Source: DATEAV01 sp964575425 (GTDB lineage: Bacteria > Chloroflexota > Anaerolineae > Anaerolineales > E44-bin32). Taken from it: a stretch of 64,000 bases of DNA. The translations under genes were made by a program, and so were the position numbers. Every line of letters begins with the position of its first letter. The stretch's first letter is position 1. Of the stretch, positions 58,081 through 64,000 are shown in pieces. The notes beneath the pieces were generated by a model, which was not told the origin of the DNA, searched no databases, and was given only the letters and a program-made list of their open reading frames with translations. The DNA lies in assembly GCA_964575425.1 (NCBI GenBank), contig CAZNRD010000003.1, forward strand, positions 1-64,000, written 5' to 3'.

Positions 58081-58081
58081 T
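58076..58081 (+). promoter_or_regulatory. -10 element (extended) of the acidic-protein gene
   Basis: TGGTATGAT, an extended -10, overlaps the stop codon region of the SDR gene and lies 18 bases before the next ATG. Confidence 0.45.
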
Positions 58082-58099
58082 TTCGCCGCCGAGAAGCCG

Positions 58100-58495
58100 A
58101 TGACCCCCTCCTCCGAAATCGAGAAGATCACCATCATCGAGGGCCCGCCTCCCACGTTCGAGGCAGCGGTCGATCCCTGGGCCTACAGCCTGAGCGACGG
58201 GCCGCTGCCCTTCCAGGTGGCGCTGTGCCGCCTGCGCACTTTCAACGGCGCGGCTCTCGTTGAGCGGTGCTACCGCGCATGGCGACGTCACCAGCCGGTG
58301 ATGCTCGAGTACCGCACCCCCGACGGCCAGACTCACACGGCACCCATCGTGGCCGCCCGCTGGGTTGAGCTCGATGAAGGCCAGGTCCTGCTGTTGTGGA
58401 TACGCCTGCCCGAGAACGATTTCGAGCTCGAGTTCGAGATGGACGAGGGCTTCGATGAGGAGTCGGACGAACCCGATCTCGACTCCAATTCCTGA
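58100..58495 (+). CDS. Conserved acidic protein of unknown function
   Basis: A 131-residue protein, MTPSSEIEKITIIEGPPPTF at the start, then a compact alpha/beta core (VALCRLRTFNGAALVERCYR, VMLEYRTPDGQTH, IVAARWVELDEGQVLLLWIR) and a very acidic C-terminal tail of about 30 residues (FELEFEMDEGFDEESDEPD). The tail resembles those of nucleic-acid or metal-handling chaperones but no motif is diagnostic. ATG 58100 follows a -10 element, and a strong terminator follows the stop, so it is monocistronic. Family not recognised. Confidence 0.6.
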   Translation: MTPSSEIEKITIIEGPPPTFEAAVDPWAYSLSDGPLPFQVALCRLRTFNGAALVERCYRAWRRHQPVMLEYRTPDGQTHTAPIVAARWVELDEGQVLLLWIRLPENDFELEFEMDEGFDEESDEPDLDSNS

Positions 58496-58504
58496 GCGAG
58501 TCCC

Positions 58505-58529
58505 ACCGGGCGCCTCGGCGCCCGGTTTT
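58505..58529 (+). terminator. Intrinsic terminator
   Basis: ACCGGGCGCC, a short loop and GGCGCCCGGT followed by TTTT: a classical Rho-independent terminator right after the acidic-protein gene. Confidence 0.85.
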
Positions 58530-58570
58530 CTCTTCCGGGACCTCGGCGTCACAACCTTCGGAGCTCGCCT

Positions 58571-59356
58571 ATGGCCAAGTACACGAACCTTCGCCTCGAT
58601 CAGCAGGGGACGGTGCAAACGCTCACCCTCGACCGGCCTCCCGTCAACGCGTTTGACTTCCAACTTGCGGACGACCTGCTCGGTGCGTTGAGAGAAGCGG
58701 CCGGCGACGAAGATGTCCGCTGCCTGGTGCTCACCGGCGCGGGCAAATCGTTCAGCGCGGGTCAGGATGTCGTGCAGATGCACGAGGTCGGGCCGCAGGT
58801 GTCGTACCGGGAGCACCTCGAGAGCAGCTTCAACGCCATCGTGCGCACCATGCGGCAGATGGAGAAACCTGTCATCGGTGCCATCAACGGCACGGCCGCC
58901 GGGGCAGGGCTGGGCATTGCCCTTGCCACCGATCTGCGCCTGGCAGCGGAAAGCGCCCGCTTCGTCTTCGGCTTCACCGCCCTCGGCCTCTCTGCCGACT
59001 CGGGAACCTCGCTCTTCCTCACCCTGCACCTGGGGCCCGCCCGCGCCGCCGAGATGGCCTTCACCAACCAGCCCCTCTCTGCGCAGCAGGCGCTCGCGGC
59101 GGGTATGGTGAATCGCGTCGTGCCCGATCCCGAGCTGCTCCACGAGGCGCAGGCTCTGGCGACTGCCCTGGCGGCCGGCCCAACGCGCGCATATGGGCTG
59201 ATCAAGCGCGCCCTTCACTTTGCTGGCTATCAGACGCTGGAAGCCGTGCTCGAGCACGAGGGGGCACTCCAGGAAATCGCTAGCCGCACCACCGATCATC
59301 GGGAGGGCGTCGCCGCGTTCCTGGCGAAGCGACCGCCGCTTTTCCGCGGCTGCTGA
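58571..59356 (+). CDS. Enoyl-CoA hydratase/isomerase (second copy)
   Basis: A 261-residue crotonase-fold enzyme: SFSAGQDVVQMHEVGPQVS near 60-80 is the first oxyanion segment, INGTAAGAGLGIALATDLRLA the second, and FTALGLSADSGTS the third; the glutamates of true hydratases are replaced by D and S at some positions, as in enoyl-CoA isomerases such as PaaG/1,2-epoxyphenylacetyl-CoA isomerase. Start ATG 58571 lies well after the terminator. A 59-residue Zn protein gene follows 56 bp later. Acyl-CoA or phenylacetate degradation is possible. Confidence 0.9.
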   Translation: MAKYTNLRLDQQGTVQTLTLDRPPVNAFDFQLADDLLGALREAAGDEDVRCLVLTGAGKSFSAGQDVVQMHEVGPQVSYREHLESSFNAIVRTMRQMEKPVIGAINGTAAGAGLGIALATDLRLAAESARFVFGFTALGLSADSGTSLFLTLHLGPARAAEMAFTNQPLSAQQALAAGMVNRVVPDPELLHEAQALATALAAGPTRAYGLIKRALHFAGYQTLEAVLEHEGALQEIASRTTDHREGVAAFLAKRPPLFRGC

Positions 59357-59412
59357 GCGCGCCCCTCTGGCACGATTGCCACACCGAGGTCGATCCGCGA
59401 AAGGAGGCCCAG

Positions 59413-59592
59413 ATGCCAGTTCTCGACGGGGTCCTCTTCTGCGATCGCTGCGGCGCGGAGATCGTCGGCGCGCCGGTGGTACGTGGCCGATTGCGCTACT
59501 GCTGTGAGGACTGCGCCAACGGCCTCCGCTGCGATTGCGCCCTCCTCCTCGAGGATGACCGACGCACAGGCAGGGAGACCTCGGGCAGCTAA
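59413..59592 (+). CDS. Zinc-ribbon mini-protein
   Basis: A 59-residue protein below the usual gene-calling length. It has eight cysteines, CDRCG, then YCCEDC and LRCDC, resembling a TRASH/metallothionein-like or zinc-ribbon metal-binding fold. The ATG has AAGGAGG exactly in place, the strongest ribosome site nearby, which supports that it is expressed. The C-terminal 18 residues are acidic and polar. It follows the isomerase-type hydratase, which suggests co-transcription. Function unknown; a metal sensor or chaperone is plausible. Confidence 0.7.
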   Translation: MPVLDGVLFCDRCGAEIVGAPVVRGRLRYCCEDCANGLRCDCALLLEDDRRTGRETSGS

Positions 59593-59882
59593 CCCTTGCC
59601 GTTCAGGGTCACGGCTGTCACGATAGACCGCCGAGTACAGGGGTTCCCAGCACGACCGTCATGTGTGGTCCAGAGACCGCTCCAATCGGCCCTCGCGCAG
59701 CTTTTGGCAGACGAGCTCCTGCCATGGAGACAGTCGCCATTGCCGGTTTGGAGGCGATCCGGGCAGGATGCACGCATGAGCCCGAGAGCAGGTGTGCATG
59801 TCCTCCCCCGTGATCCCGCCCACAGTTCTCCGGCCGCCGATGTCCGCCTGTAGAATCCCTGTCGAGAGGAAGCAGCCAACCC
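59593..59882. other. Intergenic region
   Basis: No gene, hairpin or promoter that I can support in these 290 bases; the open frames present lack ribosome sites and family features. Confidence 0.4.
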
Positions 59883-62276
59883 ATGCAGTCAGGGCGAGCG
59901 CGTGAAGGGCGACCATTGCGGCCCCGCGGTCTGGCGCCTGGCCTGGTCCTCATCTCAGCAGCCAGCCTGGCCTTCCAGATCGCTTTGACGCGCCTCTTTG
60001 CCTTCCAGCAGTTCCACCACTTCGCATTCCTCGTCGTCAGCCTGGCGGTGATGGCTAGTGCCGCCAGCGGCATCCTCCTCGCCGCCCGCCGCCATCCGCC
60101 CTCGCTGTCCGCCCTCTCGCTCGGTTTCAGCCTGTCACTGTTGGCCGCGTACGCAGTCCTCCATGAGCTTCCCTTCGACTCCTACACTCTGGCCTGGGAG
60201 CCGCGCCAAGCAGTAATCCTGTTCGTTTACCTCCTTGCCTCGGGCCTGCCGTTCCTGTTCACTGGCTGGATCGTCGCCGCGTGTCTGACCACCGCCGGTC
60301 CCGTCGCTCACCTGCCCTACGCCGCCAACCTCGCAGGCAGTGCTTGCGGTGCCGCAGGTGCCTTGCTCGCCCTCAAAGTCCTCTCCCCAGAGGGGCTGGT
60401 GGGGCTGCTGGTGGCTATGGGATTGGCTGCGGCCGCCGCGTTCTCTACCATTCGCTGGCAAGCGACAGCCGCCATCCTGCTCGCCTCAGCCGTCGCTGCC
60501 TTGTCTTTTCGGCTGCCAGCCTCATGGTCCGTCCCGCTCTCACCGTACAAGCCGCTGGCCATGGCCTTGCTTATGCCCGACGCCCATCTGAGCCTGACGC
60601 GCAGCGCTGCCTCGGCGCGCCTGGATGTGGTCGAGAGTCGGGCCTTTCACGTACTCCCAGGGCTGAGCCTGAACGCCCCTGCGGACCTGCCCGACCAAGC
60701 CGCCGTGTTCCTTGACGGCGAGGGCCCTCTCCCCATTACGTCGCTCGCACCTGACGATGCGCGCATGACGGCTCTGGCGCTCCACATGCCTACCTCGCTC
60801 CCCTACCTCCTGCGCCCGCAGAGCAAGGCCCTTATCCTCGAACCCGGCGCCGGACTTGAGCCACTGATCGCTCTCGCCTCCGGCGCGCGTCAGGTCACGT
60901 TGCCAACGGATGAGCCTCTGATTGTCAATCTGCTCTCCGGCCCCTATGCTGCCTTCAGCCACAACCTGTTCGACCACCCGGGCATCTCCCGCCTTCCGCT
61001 CTCCAGTCGCTCCGCCCTGCACGTGACGGCCGCGCACTACGACGTCATCGACTTTGCGCTGAGCGACGGGTACCACCCTGTCACCTCTGGCGCCTTCTCC
61101 CTTCTCGAAGACTATCTGCTTACCGTCGACGCATTCCACCAGGCATTTCGCCGGCTCGACGACGATGGCTTGTTGGTGATAACTCGCTGGCTGCAAACGC
61201 CTCCCAGCGAAGAGGCACGAGCCTTCGCCACGCTGCTCGAGGCCTTGGCTCTCGAAGATGTCGATGACCCAACAGAGCATGTGATCGGCTTTCGCTCCCT
61301 GCGCACGGCCACCCTCATCGCCTGCCTCCGTCCATTCACAGCCGAGGAACTGTCTGCCGTGCGCACGTTCCTGGATACCAACGGCTTCGACCCCATTGTC
61401 CTCCCCGACCTTTCGCCCACCGAACTCAACCGCCACAACCGCCTGCCCCACGACCGCTATCATGAGCTGTTCACTGCGCTGGCAAATGACCGTGCCGGGA
61501 CCCTTGCGCACCACCCCTTCAACTTGCAGCCACCCACAGACGACCGCCCCTACTTCTTCCACTTCTTCCGCATAGGCCAGACGCCCGAAGTGCTCCGCAC
61601 GCTCGGTCAGACTTGGCAGCCCTTTGGCGGAAGTGGATATCTGGTGCTGCTGGCCCTCCTTGTCCTGATGGTCATCCTGGCAATGCCGCTCATCGCTTTG
61701 CCCGTCGTTCTCCTCCGGCGCCGTCAGGCTGCCAAGCCCCGAGGCGGCCCCTTGCTGTACTTCGCCAGCCTCGGCGCCGCCTACATGCTGGTTGAAATCG
61801 CCCTGCTGCAACGCATGACCTTGCTGCTGGAGCGGCCCTCGCAATCCCTCGGCATTGTGTTGTTCACGCTGCTTCTCGCGTCGGGCGTGGGGAGCCTGCT
61901 GTCGGCACGCCTTCCACTCAGGCCCTGTCTGCTGGCCTTGGTGGCCATCCTGCTCGCGACTCGCTGGCTGCTCTCACCCGCCATCTCGGCTGCCCTCACC
62001 TGGCCGCTGCCCGCCCGTATCCTCCTGGCAGCCCTGCTGATGTCGCCCGCGGGCCTGTTGATGGGCGTCCCCTTCGCCACCGGGCTGCGCCGATTGGAAA
62101 CGCGCGCCCCGGGGCTGATCCCCTGGGCCTGGGCGGTCAACGGCGCCACTTCCGGCGTGAGCGGCGTGCTGGCTGCGCTCATCGCGCTCGACGTTGGCCA
62201 ATCCGGCGCCCTCGTCGCGGCGGCCCTGGCCTACGCCGTCGCATGGCTGGCCTCGCCATCGTTCGACCACCCTTAA
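59883..62276 (+). CDS. Large membrane protein with degenerate spermidine-synthase-like domain
   Basis: A 797-residue protein. The N-terminal third holds about seven helices (LAPGLVLISAASLAFQIALTR first), the middle third (about 300-520) is a soluble Rossmann-like domain with LILEPGAGLEPLIAL and LLEDYLLTVDAFHQAFRRLDD, and the C-terminal third has about six more helices. The middle domain resembles polyamine aminopropyltransferases fused to membrane parts, but the acidic residue that binds the SAM moiety (usually vEIDP) is absent and the catalytic YDxI is replaced by YDVID in another setting. It is probably not a classical spermidine synthase. ATG 59883 has CAACC upstream and no ribosome site. 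Confidence 0.7.
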   Translation: MQSGRAREGRPLRPRGLAPGLVLISAASLAFQIALTRLFAFQQFHHFAFLVVSLAVMASAASGILLAARRHPPSLSALSLGFSLSLLAAYAVLHELPFDSYTLAWEPRQAVILFVYLLASGLPFLFTGWIVAACLTTAGPVAHLPYAANLAGSACGAAGALLALKVLSPEGLVGLLVAMGLAAAAAFSTIRWQATAAILLASAVAALSFRLPASWSVPLSPYKPLAMALLMPDAHLSLTRSAASARLDVVESRAFHVLPGLSLNAPADLPDQAAVFLDGEGPLPITSLAPDDARMTALALHMPTSLPYLLRPQSKALILEPGAGLEPLIALASGARQVTLPTDEPLIVNLLSGPYAAFSHNLFDHPGISRLPLSSRSALHVTAAHYDVIDFALSDGYHPVTSGAFSLLEDYLLTVDAFHQAFRRLDDDGLLVITRWLQTPPSEEARAFATLLEALALEDVDDPTEHVIGFRSLRTATLIACLRPFTAEELSAVRTFLDTNGFDPIVLPDLSPTELNRHNRLPHDRYHELFTALANDRAGTLAHHPFNLQPPTDDRPYFFHFFRIGQTPEVLRTLGQTWQPFGGSGYLVLLALLVLMVILAMPLIALPVVLLRRRQAAKPRGGPLLYFASLGAAYMLVEIALLQRMTLLLERPSQSLGIVLFTLLLASGVGSLLSARLPLRPCLLALVAILLATRWLLSPAISAALTWPLPARILLAALLMSPAGLLMGVPFATGLRRLETRAPGLIPWAWAVNGATSGVSGVLAALIALDVGQSGALVAAALAYAVAWLASPSFDHP

Positions 62277-62282
62277 ACGTAC

Positions 62283-62306
62283 GGGGGCGGGTCATGACCC
62301 GCCCCC
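62283..62306. terminator. 24-base perfect palindrome between convergent genes
   Basis: GGGGGCGGGTCA followed by its exact complement, with no loop. It sits between the ends of the large membrane protein gene and the bacterioferritin gene and could stop both transcripts. Confidence 0.6.
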
Positions 62307-62325
62307 GGCCGAGCATGACCCGGCT

Positions 62326-62796
62326 TCATTCCTCGTTCTGCGTGCTGAGGTAGTTCTCCACCCCCATCTGCCGCATCTGATCTTCCTGGGCCTCGTTCCA
62401 GTCCTCGTGACGCTCCTCATCCTGCAAGATCCTGCGCATGAGCTCAGCGCTGCCCTCGTCGCCTTCCTGGACGGCGACGCGGATGCCAGCATTGTAGGCT
62501 GCCACGGCAGCCAGCTCGGCTTCCTTGTCGTTGGCGATCATCTCCGGCACTGTCGCCCCGATCTTCATCGGGTTGAGCTTGGAGACGACCGGGGTCCCCT
62601 CCAGGAAGATGATGCGCCCGATCAGCCATTCGGCGTGATGCATCTCGTCGATTGCCTGCGCCTCGATGGCTTTGTGGAGCCTGACCAGGCCCCAGTTGTC
62701 ACACATCTCCGAGTGCACCATGTACTGGCTGATGACTGTCAATTCATCGGCCAGGAGGCGATTCAACTGCTCAATGACTTTGGGACTGCCTTTCAT
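62326..62796 (-). CDS. bfr: Bacterioferritin
   Basis: A 156-residue iron-storage protein forming 24-mers with haem between subunits. The ferroxidase ligands are E18 (LADELTV), E51 and H54 (AIDEMHHAEWL), E94, and E127/H130 (DEERHEDW); the Met of the EMHH segment is the haem ligand. The length and C-terminus match bacterioferritins. The ATG has AAGGAG nine bases upstream. A promoter (TTGGGC, 17 bp, TATACT) is visible just upstream. The protein stores iron as ferric mineral. Confidence 0.93.
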   Translation of the reverse strand: MKGSPKVIEQLNRLLADELTVISQYMVHSEMCDNWGLVRLHKAIEAQAIDEMHHAEWLIGRIIFLEGTPVVSKLNPMKIGATVPEMIANDKEAELAAVAAYNAGIRVAVQEGDEGSAELMRRILQDEERHEDWNEAQEDQMRQMGVENYLSTQNEE

Positions 62797-62841
62797 CGCT
62801 CAACTCCTTGTCGTTTCCGATCTCCCGTTTCAGTGCAGACT

Positions 62842-62870
62842 AGTATAGCCCGACTGCGGCCTGGGCCCAA
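62842..62870 (-). promoter_or_regulatory. sigma70 promoter of the bacterioferritin gene
   Basis: On the minus strand TTGGGC (62870-62865), a 17-base spacer and TATACT (62847-62842). It lies five bases beyond the end of the methyltransferase gene. Confidence 0.6.
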
Positions 62871-62874
62871 GCCC

Positions 62875-63573
62875 TCAGGGGGTCTCCTGCCGAGTCAGAG
62901 GCACAAAACGCACACCGCCCAGGCTGACTGACTCGTATGAGTCTTCCCTCGTGCGCGTGATGCGCCACAGCTCCTGATAGGCCCCCACCGGCCCAACGGG
63001 GATGACCATCACCCCGCCGATTTTCAGTTGGGCCAGCAGTGGCGGCGGCACGTGGTCGGGCGCCGCGGTCACGATGATGGCGTCGAATGGCGACTCCTCT
63101 GGCCAGCCGTAGTATCCGTCCCCATGCCGCGTCTGCGCCAATGTGTACCCCAGACGCGTCAGCCGCTCGGTCGCCTGATCGGCCAGCGGCTCGATAATCT
63201 CGATGGTGAAGACCTCCACACCCAGCTCTGCCAGCACAGCCGCCTGGTAACCGGACCCCGTGCCAATCTCGAGCACGCGCTCCCCCGCCTCCACATCGAG
63301 CTCCTGAGTCATCAGCGCCACGATGTAGGGCTGCGAGATCGTCTGACCGTACCCGATGGGAAGTGGATGATTGGCATATGCCTGGTCGAGGTAGTCCTCC
63401 GGCACAAACTGATGGCGGGGAACCTTCCCCATGACCTGGATGACCGCCTCGTCAGTGATACCCCACCCGATGATGGCACTCTGCACCATCTCTTGCCGCG
63501 CAGCAGTGAACTCGGCTTCCCGGTCCTCGAGCAAATCGCTCGTCTGGCGTCGCGCGGCCAGTTGAGCCACCAC
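62875..63573 (-). CDS. pcm: Protein-L-isoaspartate O-methyltransferase
   Basis: A protein that repairs isoaspartyl residues in damaged proteins with SAM. The SAM motif is VLEIGTGSGYQAAVLAELG (about 100-118), preceded by ISQPYIVALMTQEL and followed by VFTIEIIEPLADQAT; AIIVTAAPDHVPPPLLAQL also matches. With GTG 63573 it has 232 residues. In the same frame, 57 bases upstream, a CTG at 63630 is placed 6 bases after GGAGG and would add an N-terminal hydrophobic helix (LRWVLLLIALALLIGPVV), turning the enzyme into a membrane-anchored form. No ATG, GTG or TTG exists between the upstream stop and GTG 63573. Confidence 0.9.
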   Translation of the reverse strand: MVAQLAARRQTSDLLEDREAEFTAARQEMVQSAIIGWGITDEAVIQVMGKVPRHQFVPEDYLDQAYANHPLPIGYGQTISQPYIVALMTQELDVEAGERVLEIGTGSGYQAAVLAELGVEVFTIEIIEPLADQATERLTRLGYTLAQTRHGDGYYGWPEESPFDAIIVTAAPDHVPPPLLAQLKIGGVMVIPVGPVGAYQELWRITRTREDSYESVSLGGVRFVPLTRQETP

Positions 63574-63651
63574 CGGGCCGATCAGCAGAGCCAGGGCAAT
63601 CAGAAGCAGGACCCACCGCAGCCTGCGCAGCGCCCACCTCCCGCTTCAATT

Positions 63652-64000
63652 CTACCCGCTTTCACGTGCCGCAGAGTCCGACGCCAGATTCCGTGTCGAT
63701 ATCTCGAAGCGCGGCGGATGCTCCAGGTGTTTCTTCACCGCACACTGTTCTGCCGACCGGACGAGCGCAGGGCGGTATTTCTCGGGGAAGTCCTCAGGCA
63801 CCAGGATCTCCATCTCGACCCGTTCCACCATGCCTGTTGCCGGGTCCGCGTGGGCTCGCTGGATAAGCCGGATGCCCTCGGTGGGCAGGCCTCGCTGACG
63901 GCAGAAGCCGAGGATGTAGACGCCCGCGCAGGTCGCCAGCGAAGCCAGGAAGGTGGCGAAGGGCGTGGGGGCCATGCCCTCTCCCCCGCCCTGCGGCGGC
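63652..64000 (-). CDS. OsmC-like protein, 5' end outside the window
   Basis: A peroxiredoxin-like OsmC/Ohr-family protein cut by the window edge. The visible C-terminal part begins GGGEGMAPTPFATFLASLAT, where the first conserved Cys is in TCAGVYI and the second Cys-containing helix is SAEQCAVKKHLEHPPRF, the family pattern of OsmC rather than Ohr. At least 30 residues of the N-terminus are missing. It lies just upstream of the methyltransferase gene on the same strand (stop TAG at 63652-63654). Probably peroxide defence or detoxification. Confidence 0.82.
   Translation of the reverse strand, partial: PPQGGGEGMAPTPFATFLASLATCAGVYILGFCRQRGLPTEGIRLIQRAHADPATGMVERVEMEILVPEDFPEKYRPALVRSAEQCAVKKHLEHPPRFEISTRNLASDSAARESG

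Overview
The window is 64 kb of high-G+C bacterial DNA, densely coding on both strands. It contains one run of exactly 100 Ns, so it comes from a scaffolded, probably metagenomic, assembly. The gene mix points to Chloroflexota, most likely Anaerolineae: a GatZ/KbaZ-like protein without GatY, a pheST operon under a T-box, a DUF951 protein, many GAF-domain proteins, paired ECF sigma and anti-sigma genes, and a clustered SbcDC pair. This placement is inferred from content only; there is no rRNA here. No CRISPR array, transposase, phage module or rRNA was seen. One tRNA (Arg, anticodon CCT) is present.

Layout. 0-9.5 kb is carbohydrate-oriented: a GNAT acetyltransferase, an amidohydrolase, two decayed genes of the GH114/TM1410 polysaccharide-hydrolase type, an MFS transporter, then a tight operon of GH4 alpha-galactosidase, PfkB sugar kinase and GatZ-like protein, and a second MFS transporter. 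9.5-13 kb (minus strand) is a five-gene operon of small membrane proteins (two LiaF/toast-rack type, one PspC, two multi-TM), an envelope-stress-like module. 13-19 kb holds a thiolase, an NAD-dependent epimerase/dehydratase and a 1036-residue GAF/PAS histidine kinase. 19-23.4 kb (minus) is sbcC, sbcD (interrupted by the N gap), a LOG-family pseudogene broken into three frames, and a HIT-GNAT fusion.

23.4-31.6 kb: a lactate/glycolate permease with a translationally coupled 60-residue membrane peptide, a D-2-hydroxyacid dehydrogenase and a HAD phosphatase; an ECF sigma factor coupled to an O6-alkylguanine-DNA methyltransferase; a DMT exporter; and a second ECF sigma gene that is broken by a frameshift and a stop codon but is still followed by its anti-sigma gene. 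31.6-36 kb is the phenylalanyl-tRNA synthetase operon, with a clear sigma70 promoter, a T-box riboswitch (TTC specifier), pheS, a small charged protein and pheT. 36-41.5 kb has a GAF protein, a cold-shock protein, a nucleotide N-hydrolase-like protein, an MBL hydrolase, a NifU-domain protein, a lone cyclic-nucleotide-binding protein, a secreted trypsin-like protease, a response regulator/adenylate cyclase and tRNA-Arg.

41.6-52.4 kb: a cysteine-desulfurase-like aminotransferase without the catalytic Cys, MobA, an AmmeMemoRadiSam-type radical SAM enzyme, Kbl, a GIY-YIG protein, a TyrA-like dehydrogenase, an M50 protease divergent from DUF951 and a diacylglycerol glycosyltransferase-like gene across a perfectly palindromic promoter, an orphan Flp pilin, a YbaK-type deacylase and an M23 peptidase. 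52.4-55.1 kb is a type II restriction-modification pair followed by a HicB-DinB fusion. The rest holds two enoyl-CoA hydratases, an AAC(3)-family acetyltransferase, a second epimerase/dehydratase, a tiny zinc-ribbon protein, a large spermidine-synthase-like membrane protein, bacterioferritin, a protein-isoaspartate methyltransferase and an OsmC-like gene cut by the window edge. Extended -10 promoters (TGnTATAAT) recur, several so close to the start codon that leaderless transcripts are likely.
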